From Streptomyces sp. NBC_00236 (lineage in GTDB: Bacteria; Actinomycetota; Actinomycetes; Streptomycetales; Streptomycetaceae), in assembly GCF_036195045.1 (NCBI RefSeq), contig NZ_CP108100.1, positions 6,448,001 through 6,512,000 of the forward strand: DNA of 64,000 nucleotides, in the 5' to 3' direction. This document shows, piece by piece, positions 26,934 through 35,435 of this stretch. The notes below the pieces were generated by a model that saw only the letters and a program-made list of their open reading frames with translations, did not search any database and was not told the DNA's origin. A program made the translations under genes and the position numbers. The first letter of the stretch is position 1. Each line of letters starts with the position of its first letter.

Positions 26934-26967
26934 TGACTCTGGGTGGGCATGGTCCATCACAGAGTCA
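26934..26967 (+). promoter_or_regulatory. Inverted repeat just upstream of the protease ribosome site
   Basis: TGACTCTG (26934-26941) and CAGAGTCA (26960-26967) are perfect eight-base arms 18 bp apart. The second arm runs directly into the AGGAG ribosome site. It may be an operator or an mRNA hairpin that affects initiation. Confidence 0.45.
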
Positions 26968-26976
26968 GGAGTACGT

Positions 26977-27807
26977 ATGTCCCGTATCGTCGCCCGCACC
27001 ATGACCGGGGCGCTCGCCCTCACTGCCGCAACGGCTGTGATACCGCTCGTCTCGCCTGCCCCGGCAGTCGCCGACAGCATCGTCATCGGCGGCCAGCCCG
27101 CTCATGTGAAGGACAGTCCGTGGGTGGTGGCGCTCTCCAGCCGTGACCGGTTCGGTGGTACCCGCGCCGGCCAGTTCTGCGGGGCCGTCGTGGTCGGGCC
27201 GAAGAAGGCGCTGACGGCCGCGCACTGTCTGAGCCGGGAGGCGCTGGGCGTCGATGTCGGCCAGGTGCGGGATCTGCGGATCATCTCGGGCCGGGACGAG
27301 CTGAACGGCACCGACGGCAAGGAGATCGCGGTGAGCGGGACCTGGGTCAATCCCGGTTTCGACGCCGCCACCAACAGCGGGGACGTCGCGGTACTCACGC
27401 TCGCCGAGGCGTTGCCCGAACAGAGCGTGATCCCCATGGCCGGGTCCGGTGACTCCGCGTACGACCCGGATACCGCCGCGGTGGTCTACGGCTGGGGCGA
27501 TACGACCGGCAACGGTGACTACGCGTCGTCGCTCCGGTCGGCGAAGGTGACCGTACTCCCGGACAGTTCGTGCGAGCAGGCCTACCCCGGAGGCCTCAGC
27601 GGCACCTACGACGCCTCGGCGATGCTCTGCGCGGGCGAACCCCAGGGCGGCTACGACGCCTGCCAGGGGGACAGCGGAGGGCCTCTGGTGGCCCAGGGGA
27701 AGCTGGTCGGCCTCGTGTCCTGGGGCAACGGCTGCGGGCTTCCGGGCAGCCCTGGCGTCTACACGCGGATCTCCGCCGCCATCGAGTGGATGGAGGGGGC
27801 CGCCTGA
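26977..27807 (+). CDS. Secreted trypsin-like serine protease (S1 family)
   Basis: The 276-residue product starts with a signal peptide (basic MSRIVAR, hydrophobic core, APAVA-DS cleavage near residue 32). The propeptide-like junction SIVIGGQ precedes a chymotrypsin fold. The triad is intact: His in LTAAHCLS, Asp in SGDVAVLTL, and Ser in CQGDSGGPL. Four cysteines in the C-terminal half fit the trypsin disulfides, and a Cys precedes the GAVVVG strand. It is an extracellular endopeptidase; specificity is likely trypsin-like because of the DACQGDSGGP context. The ATG at 26977 has AGGAG at five bases. A terminator follows. Confidence 0.93.
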   Translation: MSRIVARTMTGALALTAATAVIPLVSPAPAVADSIVIGGQPAHVKDSPWVVALSSRDRFGGTRAGQFCGAVVVGPKKALTAAHCLSREALGVDVGQVRDLRIISGRDELNGTDGKEIAVSGTWVNPGFDAATNSGDVAVLTLAEALPEQSVIPMAGSGDSAYDPDTAAVVYGWGDTTGNGDYASSLRSAKVTVLPDSSCEQAYPGGLSGTYDASAMLCAGEPQGGYDACQGDSGGPLVAQGKLVGLVSWGNGCGLPGSPGVYTRISAAIEWMEGAA

Positions 27808-27833
27808 CCGGCGCTGAATGAGCGGGTGCGAGA

Positions 27834-27865
27834 ACGGGCGGCTCCCCAGCTGGGGAGCCGCCCGT
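27834..27865. terminator. Bidirectional terminator between protease and DUF7455 genes
   Basis: A perfect 32-bp palindrome with arms 27834-27849 and 27850-27865, located between two convergent genes. Confidence 0.85.
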
Positions 27866-27910
27866 CGGCCGGTGCGGGACCGGCCCCTGGCTCGTCGTGG
27901 ATGCGAGGTG

Positions 27911-28144
27911 TCAGTGTTGTTCCTCTTCGGCGGCTTGGGCCTGCACGGCCGTCAGTCGGTCCGTCTCATCCTGTATTTCCGCGGCGATCTTCTTGAGTTC
28001 CGGCTCGAACTTGCGACCGTGGTGGGCGCAGAAGAGCAGTTCACCGCCGCTGATCAGGACGACGCGCAGGTATGCCTGGGCGCCGCAACGGTCACAGCGG
28101 TCTGCTGCGGTCAGCGGGCTCGCGGGGGTCAGAACAGTAGTCAC
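27911..28144 (-). CDS. Small DUF7455 protein with putative zinc site
   Basis: The 77-residue protein begins TTVLTPASPLTAADRCDRCGAQAYLRV and contains CDRC followed by FCAHH, giving a plausible Cys3-His zinc site. The C-terminal half is a charged helix (KKIAAEIQDETDRLTAVQAQAAEEE). Such proteins are widespread in Streptomyces next to hrdB and parE and have no known function. The GTG at 28144 has AAGAGG upstream. It is probably cytosolic. Confidence 0.85.
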   Translation of the reverse strand: MTTVLTPASPLTAADRCDRCGAQAYLRVVLISGGELLFCAHHGRKFEPELKKIAAEIQDETDRLTAVQAQAAEEEQH

Positions 28145-28399
28145 GTCGCCTCTTCTCTAGCTCGACGAGCTGTCGTACCAGGGTCAACATCCAACCAGGC
28201 CGAAAACGTTCCCGCTCGTGGCATTTCTTCGAAACTTCTTCTCAGGATGGCTGTCTGTTGCCGGTTCGCGGCGAATGTGCCGTATTGCGTGGCGCTACGG
28301 TTTCGCGTTGCTTGTCTTGGTCGGTCCCACCGGCCGGCTTGCCGGGTTGTTCATGAGGACGTGCCCGGAGCCTAAATGGTTCATGCCTGGAAGGGAACG

Positions 28400-28456
28400 T
28401 GATGTGCACGTCACTCCAAGGAGGGATCGAACGTGCATGCGAGGCTGGACTAGTGT
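28400..28456 (+). promoter_or_regulatory. parE promoter candidate and upstream palindrome
   Basis: TCGAAC (28428-28433) and TAGTGT (28451-28456) are 17 bp apart and could be -35 and -10 elements. An imperfect palindrome GTGATGTGCACGTCAC (28400-28415) lies just upstream. The rest of the 434-bp spacer (28145-28578) shows no gene. Confidence 0.4.
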
Positions 28457-28578
28457 GAGCGTTCTCCGAGGGTGGCGTTACACCCGCTCTACCAGGCCTC
28501 GGTACCCTCTCAGCGGCGACCGAAGCCGAGCCCGTTACCCACTGGGCCCCAAATGAAATTCAGCGAGGAGCGAACCGC

Positions 28579-30699
28579 GTGACCGCCGATACGTCCGTGC
28601 CGTCCACTGCGCTGCTGACCGGAGCAGACCGAGACGGTTCCAACTACACCGCGCGGCACCTGCTCGTACTCGAGGGGCTCGAAGCGGTTCGCAAGCGCCC
28701 CGGCATGTACATCGGGTCCACCGACAGCCGCGGCCTCATGCACTGCCTCTGGGAGATCATCGACAACTCCGTCGACGAGGCCCTGGGCGGTTACGGTGAC
28801 CACATCGAGGTGATCCTGCACGAGGACGCCTCCGTCGAGGTCCGTGACAACGGCCGCGGCATCCCGGTCGACGTGGAGCCCAAGACGGGGCTCTCCGGCG
28901 TCGAGGTCGTGATGACGAAGCTGCACGCGGGCGGAAAGTTCGGCGGCGGCTCGTACGCCGCCTCGGGCGGTCTGCACGGCGTGGGTGCCTCCGTCGTCAA
29001 CGCGCTCTCCGCGCGGCTGGACGTCGAGGTCGACCGCAACGGCTCGACCCACTCGATCAGCTTCCGCCGCGGCGTTCCCGGCATCTTCACGGAGCAGGGG
29101 GCGGAGAGCCCGTTCGATCCCGCCAACGGGCTCCGCAAGACCAAGCGGATCCCGAAGACCCGTACCGGCACCCGTACGAGGTACTGGGCCGACCGGCAGA
29201 TCTTCCTGAAGGAAGCCAAGCTCAACCTGGACACGCTGTACCAGCGCGCACGTCAGACGGCGTTCCTGGTGCCGGGCCTCACCCTCGTCGTCCGCGACGA
29301 GAGGGGGATCGACGGCGCACCCGTCAGCGTGGAGACCTTCCACTACGACGGCGGCATCAGCGAATTCTGCGAGTACCTGGCCCAGGACAAGGCGGTCTGC
29401 GACGTCCAGCGGCTGACGGGCCAGGGCAGCTTCAAGGAGACCGTGCCGGTCCTGGACGAGCGGGGTCACATGATCCCGACAGAGGTCACCCGCGAACTCG
29501 GCGTGGACATCGCGCTGCGCTGGGGCACCGGCTACGACACCGTCGTCAAGTCCTTCGTCAACATCATCGCCACCCCCAAGGGCGGCACCCATGTGTCCGG
29601 ATTCGAGCGCTCGGTGACCAAGACGGTCAACGAGGTGCTCCGGTCCGCGAAGATGCTGCGTGTCGCCGAGGACGACATCGTCAAGGACGACGCACTCGAG
29701 GGCCTCACCGCCGTCGTGACCGTGCGGCTGGCGGAACCGCAGTTCGAGGGGCAGACCAAGGAGGTGCTGGGCACCTCCGCGGCCAACCGGATCGTCGCCA
29801 ACGTCGTGGCCAAGGAGCTCAAGACGTTCCTGACCTCCACCAAGCGGGACGCGAAGGCCCAGGCCAGGGCCGTTCTGGAGAAGGCGGTGGCGGCTGCCCG
29901 CACCCGGATCGCCGCCCGCCAGCACAAGGACGCGCAGCGTCGCAAGACGGCCCTGGAGTCCTCCTCGCTGCCGGCGAAGCTCGCCGACTGCCGAAGTGAC
30001 GACGTGGAGCGCAGCGAGCTGTTCATCGTGGAGGGCGACTCCGCGCTGGGCACCGCCAAGCTGGCGCGGAACAGCGAGTTCCAGGCGCTGCTGCCGATCC
30101 GCGGCAAGATCCTCAACGTTCAGAAGGCATCCGTCTCCGACATGCTGAAGAACGCCGAGTGCGGGGCGATCATCCAGGTCATAGGAGCGGGGTCCGGACG
30201 GACCTTCGACATCGACGCCGCCCGCTACGGCAAGATCGTGCTGCTGGTCGACGCCGATGTGGACGGGGCCCATATCCGCATCCTGCTGCTGACGCTGTTC
30301 CAGCGGTACATGCGTCCCATGGTCGAGGCGGGGCGGGTCTTCGCTGCGGTGCCCCCGCTGCACCGGATCGAGCTGGTCCAGCCGAAGAAGGGCCAGGACA
30401 AGTACATCTACACGTACTCGGACAACGAGCTGCGTCAGCGGCTGCTGGAGCTGCAGCGGAAGAACGTCCGGTACAAGGACTCGATCCAGCGCTACAAGGG
30501 TCTGGGCGAGATGGACGCCGACCAGCTGGCGGAGACGACGATGGACCCGCGCCACCGCACGCTGCGGCGAATCAACATCGGCGACCTGGAATCGTCGGAG
30601 AAGGTCTTCGACCTGCTGATGGGCAACGAAGTGGCGCCCCGCAAGGAGTTCATCACCAGCTCGGCTGCCACGCTGGACCGTTCGCGCATCGACGTCTGA
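28579..30699 (+). CDS. parE: DNA topoisomerase IV subunit B
   Basis: ParE is the ATPase half of topoisomerase IV, which decatenates daughter chromosomes. The 706-residue protein has GHKL motifs (EIIDNSVDEA with the Mg-binding Asn, DNGRGIPVD, GGLHGVGASVVNALS), a transducer domain and the TOPRIM motif (EGDSALGTAKLARNSEFQALL, then DADVDGAHIR). The sequence EGDSALGTA with ALLPIRGKILNV differs from GyrB's EGDSAGG, consistent with actinobacterial ParE. The GTG at 28579 has GAGGAG upstream. Its partner parC lies 15 kb away on the other strand. A perfect terminator follows. Confidence 0.95.
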   Translation: MTADTSVPSTALLTGADRDGSNYTARHLLVLEGLEAVRKRPGMYIGSTDSRGLMHCLWEIIDNSVDEALGGYGDHIEVILHEDASVEVRDNGRGIPVDVEPKTGLSGVEVVMTKLHAGGKFGGGSYAASGGLHGVGASVVNALSARLDVEVDRNGSTHSISFRRGVPGIFTEQGAESPFDPANGLRKTKRIPKTRTGTRTRYWADRQIFLKEAKLNLDTLYQRARQTAFLVPGLTLVVRDERGIDGAPVSVETFHYDGGISEFCEYLAQDKAVCDVQRLTGQGSFKETVPVLDERGHMIPTEVTRELGVDIALRWGTGYDTVVKSFVNIIATPKGGTHVSGFERSVTKTVNEVLRSAKMLRVAEDDIVKDDALEGLTAVVTVRLAEPQFEGQTKEVLGTSAANRIVANVVAKELKTFLTSTKRDAKAQARAVLEKAVAAARTRIAARQHKDAQRRKTALESSSLPAKLADCRSDDVERSELFIVEGDSALGTAKLARNSEFQALLPIRGKILNVQKASVSDMLKNAECGAIIQVIGAGSGRTFDIDAARYGKIVLLVDADVDGAHIRILLLTLFQRYMRPMVEAGRVFAAVPPLHRIELVQPKKGQDKYIYTYSDNELRQRLLELQRKNVRYKDSIQRYKGLGEMDADQLAETTMDPRHRTLRRINIGDLESSEKVFDLLMGNEVAPRKEFITSSAATLDRSRIDV

Positions 30700-30730
30700 G
30701 ACCGCGTTCTCCCCGGCAAGGCGCCGGATC

Positions 30731-30768
30731 GAGCCGTTGTCTCCACCCGAGGGTGGAGACAACGGCTC
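30731..30768 (+). terminator. parE terminator
   Basis: Perfect 18-bp arms (30731-30748 and 30751-30768) around a two-base centre, 32 bp after the stop codon. Confidence 0.88.
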
Positions 30769-30857
30769 CACCCGTGATCCACCCCTCGGCCGATCTGCCG
30801 GGCGGTCCGTTTCCGTAGCGTCGGATTGTCAGCACTTTCCGCAACTCGGAGGCGCCC

Positions 30858-31376
30858 ATGCCCGGGCTCGTCAACGTTCTGGTGATCGTCGCGATCATCT
30901 CTCTCGTCGTGGTGCGCCAGTGCTCGGCGCAGCGGATCTCAGGCGACCGCCGCTGGTGGGTCCTGCCGGGAGTACTGCTGGTCATGGCCCTGCGCGAGCC
31001 CGGACTCGTGGATCCGCACCATGAAGTGCTGTCCGTCGTCGTCCTGGGCGCCGAACTGGCCGTGGGCCTGGTCACCGGTGCAGGCTGGGCCTGGACCACC
31101 CGGCTGCGGCGTGCCGAGGACGGGACCCTCTGGGGCAAGGGCACCAGAGCGACCGCTTACGTCTGGTGCGCAGGCCTGATGCTGCGAGCGGGCTTGTACG
31201 GGCTTGCCGCGGCCATGGGCATACATCAGGGTGCGCCCGCCCTGATGATGGCTCTCGCGGCGACCTTGCTGGTGCGCAGCGGCATCCTGGCCCGCCGGGC
31301 CGCGGAGATACCGGAGCCCTGCCGTGGAGCTGCCGAGGGCATGAGCTTCCGGCCGACGTGGAAGGACCGTGTGTGA
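30858..31376 (+). CDS. DUF1453 membrane protein in the two-component operon
   Basis: The 172-residue protein has about five hydrophobic segments, beginning LVNVLVIVAIISLVVV, and a conserved Arg/Trp-rich turn (SGDRRWWVLPG). It matches DUF1453 proteins, whose function is unknown. A GGAGG ribosome site precedes the ATG at 30858. Its stop codon overlaps the GTG start of the histidine kinase (GTGA), so it is translationally coupled and the first gene of a probable five-gene operon ending with the sodium-solute symporter. It could be an accessory membrane component of the sensor. Confidence 0.78.
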   Translation: MPGLVNVLVIVAIISLVVVRQCSAQRISGDRRWWVLPGVLLVMALREPGLVDPHHEVLSVVVLGAELAVGLVTGAGWAWTTRLRRAEDGTLWGKGTRATAYVWCAGLMLRAGLYGLAAAMGIHQGAPALMMALAATLLVRSGILARRAAEIPEPCRGAAEGMSFRPTWKDRV

Positions 31377-32539
31377 CTGCCGCTGCCTGGACGAGCTGGC
31401 CGTCGAAGGAGGCGCTCGCGCGGGAGACCCGTCCCCGGTCGCGGACCGTCGTCAGCCGGTTGGTGCGGACGGTCGGACTGATCACCCTGATGCTCTGGGG
31501 GACTTTCACGGACGGCCCGTTCGGCCCGTGGGAGATCGTGGCCGGCGTCGTCGGAGTGGCGGCATGCGCCGCAGTCGCCGTGGCCTTCTTCCGGGCCAGC
31601 CTGGAGAACCGTCTGTGGCCCTCGCTCGGCCTGCTGTTCCTGCTGATGCTTGCGGCGTTCGGGGCGCAGCAGGCGGGGGCCGAGGTGCCGGCGACGGTGC
31701 TCTGGTGCGGCTGCGCCGTCACCGCACTGGAGCGGCTTCCGCTTCGTGCAGGTGTCCCGTCCACGGCGGTGGCGCTCATCGCGTACGCGGTGGTGAACAC
31801 CGACGACTGGCTGACCACGGCCGTGACCACGGCCGGGCTCTGCCTTGCGGGGTACGTGCTGCGTCTGGACGCAGAGGCTCGTGGAAGCGCGCAGCGCCTT
31901 CTGGCACAGGAACGCGCGGCACGAATGGCGGAGGCCGAGACTGCGGCGCTGGACGAGCGGTCCAGAATCGCCCGGGAGATCCATGACGTGCTCGCGCACA
32001 GCCTTTCCGCCCAGTTGGTGCACCTGGAGGCAGCGCGGCTGTTGATCGAGAGGGAACCGGCCGGGGAGTTCCGGGACGAGGTCCTGCAGCGGGTCGTCGC
32101 GGCCCGTTCCATGGCCCGTGAGGGGCTTGCGGAGACCCGTCAGGCGCTCTCCGCCCTGCGCGGGGAGGTGGCGCCCGTGGAGGAATTCCTGCGGCAGCTG
32201 GTGGCGGCCGAGCCGGTCGAGGTCAGGGTGGAGGGTGAGCGGCGGGCGCTGACCGCCGAGGCCTCGCAGACGGTCCGGCGCGTGGCGCAGGAAGCACTCA
32301 CCAATGTGCGCAAGCACGCACCGGGCGCCAGCGTACTGATCAGGCTGGAGTATCAGCCGGACGCGATTGCCCTGGACGTCAGCGATTCGGGCGGGGACGG
32401 CGCCGGGGGAGACCTCGCTGTCAGTGGCTCCGGTTACGGTCTGCTGGGGATGAGGGAGCGCGCCGAACTGCTGGGCGGCAGTCTGGAGGCCGGTCCCGGT
32501 GAGGAGGGGTTCGTGGTGAGTCTGCGGGTGCCCGCGTGA
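31373..32539 (+). CDS. NarL-type sensor histidine kinase (HisKA_3)
   Basis: The 388-residue kinase has an N-terminal block of about five or six membrane segments (residues 30-160) and a HisKA_3 dimerisation domain with phospho-accepting His in IAREIHDVLAHSLS. A HATPase_c domain follows (RRVAQEALTNVRKHA, N-box; GYGLLGMRERAELLGG, G-box). No extracytoplasmic domain is visible, so sensing is likely within the membrane. The GTG at 31373 overlaps the preceding stop. It is coupled at the other end to the response regulator by a GTGA overlap. The downstream symporter suggests carboxylate sensing; this is inference. Confidence 0.93.
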   Translation: MTAAAWTSWPSKEALARETRPRSRTVVSRLVRTVGLITLMLWGTFTDGPFGPWEIVAGVVGVAACAAVAVAFFRASLENRLWPSLGLLFLLMLAAFGAQQAGAEVPATVLWCGCAVTALERLPLRAGVPSTAVALIAYAVVNTDDWLTTAVTTAGLCLAGYVLRLDAEARGSAQRLLAQERAARMAEAETAALDERSRIAREIHDVLAHSLSAQLVHLEAARLLIEREPAGEFRDEVLQRVVAARSMAREGLAETRQALSALRGEVAPVEEFLRQLVAAEPVEVRVEGERRALTAEASQTVRRVAQEALTNVRKHAPGASVLIRLEYQPDAIALDVSDSGGDGAGGDLAVSGSGYGLLGMRERAELLGGSLEAGPGEEGFVVSLRVPA

Positions 32540-33213
32540 CCGCGCGGGTGGTGGTCGCCGACGATCAGTCGGTGGTGCGTGAGGGGATCGTCATGCTGCT
32601 GGGGCTGCTGCCCGGGATCGAGGTGGTCGGATCGGCGAAGGACGGGGAGGAAGCCGTCGCCCTTGTGGCCGAGCACGCCCCGGATGTTGTCCTGATGGAC
32701 CTGCGGATGCCCCGCTGCGACGGGGTTGAGGCGACGCGCCGCATCCGCAAGGATTTCCCCGGCACACAGGTCGTGGTGCTGACGACCTTCGACGACGACG
32801 ACTCGCTCTTCCCGGCGCTCCGGGCGGGGGCCCGTGGATACCTGACGAAGGACGCGGGGGGTGACGAGATCGTGCGGGCTGTCCACGCCGTGCTGTCCGG
32901 AGAGGCGGGGCTCTCGCCCGCCATTCAGCGCCGTCTGCTGGAACAGGTCACCGAGGGGTCCCTGCCGCGGACGGGGGGCGATGTGCTGGAGCTGCCCGAC
33001 GGGATGACTCCCCGCGAGGCGGAGGTGCTCGTCCTGATCGCCGACGGGATGTCCAACGCGGAGATCGCCCGGAGCCTCCACATTTCGCAGGCCACCGTGA
33101 AGAGCCACATCAACAACCTGTTCGCCAAGGCCGGGCTCCGCGACCGGGCCCAGGCGGTCCGCTATGCGTACGTTCGAGGGATCGCACAGCCGCCCGGGAC
33201 AACCTTCACCTGA
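32536..33213 (+). CDS. NarL/LuxR-family response regulator
   Basis: The 225-residue protein has a receiver domain (VVVADDQSVVREG acid pair, LMDLRMP phospho-Asp, VLTTFDDDD with Thr switch, TKDAGG conserved Lys) and a LuxR-type helix-turn-helix (MTPREAEVLVLIADGMSNAEIARSLHISQATVKSHINNLFAKAGLRDRAQAV). It starts with GTG overlapping the kinase stop. It should be phosphorylated by that kinase and probably controls the symporter genes downstream. Its target sequence is not known. Confidence 0.95.
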   Translation: MTARVVVADDQSVVREGIVMLLGLLPGIEVVGSAKDGEEAVALVAEHAPDVVLMDLRMPRCDGVEATRRIRKDFPGTQVVVLTTFDDDDSLFPALRAGARGYLTKDAGGDEIVRAVHAVLSGEAGLSPAIQRRLLEQVTEGSLPRTGGDVLELPDGMTPREAEVLVLIADGMSNAEIARSLHISQATVKSHINNLFAKAGLRDRAQAVRYAYVRGIAQPPGTTFT

Positions 33214-33311
33214 AGAGGTGAAGTCCGGGTGATGAAGTGCCCGGGATCTTCCCGATCTGCCCATTCTTGGGTACGCGGCCGAAGTGGTCCGTGGACAAGG
33301 GGAGTTGTTCG

Positions 33312-33788
33312 GTGGAGAAGGAAGCAGGGCGCGAGGCCGCAGGGACGCGGCTCGACGACCCGTGGTACGACGCGCTGGCCTCCGGATGGGGGGACCTGGA
33401 TGGCACGGGAAGTCCTGCGCCCGCTCCGGTGCCCGCCCCCACCACACCCGGGCGTGGTCCCAGCGCGGCGGAGATCTACCTGGAGGTGCAGCGCAGCGAG
33501 GCCTTCCAGGAAGTGCGCCGCCGGTACCGGCGATTCGTCGTCCCCGCGACCCTCGCCTTCCTGGTCTGGTACCTCGCCTACGTCGTCACGGCGGTCACCG
33601 CACCCGGCCTGATGGCCCGTCCGGTGGCGGGCGCGGTGAACGTCGCCATGGTCGCGGGACTCGGGCAGTTCCTCACCACCTTCCTGCTCACCGGGGCGTA
33701 CGCACGGCATGCGCGGCTGCGCAGAGACCGGGCCGCGCTCGATCTGCGCTGGGACACCCAGGAGATGACGCGGGGGGTCGGACGTTGA
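33312..33788 (+). CDS. DUF485 membrane protein
   Basis: The 158-residue protein starts at GTG 33312 with GGGGAG upstream. It has a hydrophilic Pro-rich N-terminus, then EIYLEVQRSEAFQEVRRRYRRFVVPATLAFLVWY, the DUF485 signature, and two membrane helices. DUF485 genes usually sit directly before acetate/solute-sodium symporter genes and may assist them, as yjcH does for actP in E. coli. Here the stop overlaps the TTG start of the symporter (TTGA). It lies 98 bp downstream of the response regulator gene. Confidence 0.88.
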   Translation: MEKEAGREAAGTRLDDPWYDALASGWGDLDGTGSPAPAPVPAPTTPGRGPSAAEIYLEVQRSEAFQEVRRRYRRFVVPATLAFLVWYLAYVVTAVTAPGLMARPVAGAVNVAMVAGLGQFLTTFLLTGAYARHARLRRDRAALDLRWDTQEMTRGVGR

Positions 33789-35377
33789 GCGGGAACCATC
33801 AGACCCTGGCGCTCCTGCTGTTCAGCGCCTTCATCGCTGTCACTCTCGGCATCACGACCTGGGTCAGCCGCAATCGTCAGGGATCGGCCGAGGAGTTCTA
33901 TGCGGGCGGCCGGCTGTTCTCCCCCATGGAGAACGGTTTCGCCATCGCCGGCGACTACATGTCCGCCGCGTCCTTCCTCGGTATTTCCGGGGTGATCGCC
34001 CTCTACGGCTACGACGGCATGCTCTACTCGGTCGGCTTCCTGGTCGCCTGGCTCGTCGTGCTCCTGCTCGTGGCGGAACTCGTCCGCAACTGCGGCAGGT
34101 TCACCCTCGCCGACGTGGTGGCGGCCCGCATGGCGGAGCGCCCGGTTCGGATCGCGGCGGGGACGTCGTCCGTCACCGTCTCCGTGCTCTACCTGGTGGC
34201 CCAGATGGTGGGGGCGGGCAGCCTCGTCGCACTGTTCCTCGGCGGGACGAGCGGCGCCGCACGGTCCTGGACGGTCATCGGTGTCGGGGCGCTCATGGTG
34301 GTCTACGTGTCGCTCGGCGGCATGCGCGCCACCACGTGGATCCAGATCGTCAAGGCCGTACTGCTGATGGCGGGCACCGTGGTGCTCACCGTGCTCGTCC
34401 TGGTCCACTTCCACGGAAACTTCAACGAGTTGCTCAACTCCGCCGCCGACCGCAGCGGGTACGGCAAGGAGTTCCTCTCGCCCGGACTGCGCTACGGCGG
34501 AAGCTGGACGGCGCGCATCGACTTCATCAGCCTGGGGCTGGCCCTGGTGCTCGGCACGGCGGGCCTTCCGCACATCCTGTCCCGCTTCTACACCGTGCCC
34601 ACGGCCCGTGCGGCCCGGCGGTCCGTCGTCTGGTCCATCGGCCTCATCGGCAGCTTCTACCTGATGACGATCGTGCTCGGGTTCGGAGCGGCGGCTCTGG
34701 TCGGATCCGCCGAGGTACGGGAGTCGAATCCCGCCGGGAACACGGCCGTTCCGCTGCTTGCCCTGGTCCTCGGCGGCGGTGAGGGCTCGAGGGGGGGAAC
34801 GATTCTGTTCGCGGTGGTCGCCGCAGTCGCCTTCGCGACCATCCTCGCCGTCGTCGCCGGTATCACCCTCGCGTCCTCGGCGTCCGTCGCCCACGACCTG
34901 TACGCCTCGCTCAGGCGACCGGGGTCCCGGCAGTACAGCGAGGTCGCCGTGGCCCGGGTCGCAGCGGCCGGGATCGGGCTGGCCGCCATCGGGCTGGGGC
35001 TGCTCGCCCAGGACCTGAACGTGGCGTTCCTGGTGGGCCTGGCCTTCGCGGTCGCCGCATCGGCGAACCTGCCGGTACTGCTCTTCTCCCTGTTCTGGCG
35101 GAAGTTCACCACGCGCGGGGCGGTCTGGTCGGTCTACGGCGGTCTGCTGCCCGCCGTTGTGCTCGTCCTGATCTCCCCGGTCGTCTCGGGCAGCCCCACC
35201 TCTCTGTTCCCCGGAGTGGACTTTCAGCTCTTCCCGTTGGAGAACCCCGGCCTCGTCTCCATCCCGCTGGGTTTCCTGGCCGGCTGGATCGGCACGGTCA
35301 CCTCGACCGAGCCGCCCGACGAGGCCAAGCACGCGGAGACCGAGGTGCGTGCGCTGACAGGAGCCGGCGCGGTGTGA
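33785..35377 (+). CDS. Sodium:solute symporter, ActP-like (acetate/monocarboxylate)
   Basis: The 530-residue protein has about 13 membrane helices. Markers are AEEFYAGGRLFSPMENGFAIAGDYMSAASFLGISG near the start and GTAGLPHILSRFYTVPTARAARRSV in the middle, both characteristic of the ActP/MctC branch of the SSS family. It should import acetate or other short carboxylates with Na+ or H+. The TTG start overlaps the DUF485 stop. Placement after a two-component system suggests substrate-induced expression. Exact substrate cannot be read from the sequence. Confidence 0.9.
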   Translation: MSGNHQTLALLLFSAFIAVTLGITTWVSRNRQGSAEEFYAGGRLFSPMENGFAIAGDYMSAASFLGISGVIALYGYDGMLYSVGFLVAWLVVLLLVAELVRNCGRFTLADVVAARMAERPVRIAAGTSSVTVSVLYLVAQMVGAGSLVALFLGGTSGAARSWTVIGVGALMVVYVSLGGMRATTWIQIVKAVLLMAGTVVLTVLVLVHFHGNFNELLNSAADRSGYGKEFLSPGLRYGGSWTARIDFISLGLALVLGTAGLPHILSRFYTVPTARAARRSVVWSIGLIGSFYLMTIVLGFGAAALVGSAEVRESNPAGNTAVPLLALVLGGGEGSRGGTILFAVVAAVAFATILAVVAGITLASSASVAHDLYASLRRPGSRQYSEVAVARVAAAGIGLAAIGLGLLAQDLNVAFLVGLAFAVAASANLPVLLFSLFWRKFTTRGAVWSVYGGLLPAVVLVLISPVVSGSPTSLFPGVDFQLFPLENPGLVSIPLGFLAGWIGTVTSTEPPDEAKHAETEVRALTGAGAV

Positions 35378-35420
35378 CCGACCGACCGACCGACCGGCCC
35401 GGCCCGGACCGGACCGGGCC
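35376..35420. terminator. GACC microsatellite and terminator hairpin after the symporter gene
   Basis: (GACC)x5 runs from 35376 to 35395, starting inside the stop codon. It is followed by a GC-rich hairpin (35396-35407 with 35409-35420, one mismatch). It lies between convergent symporter and doxX genes and can terminate both. Confidence 0.6.
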
Positions 35421-35435
35421 TCAGGACCCCCGGTG

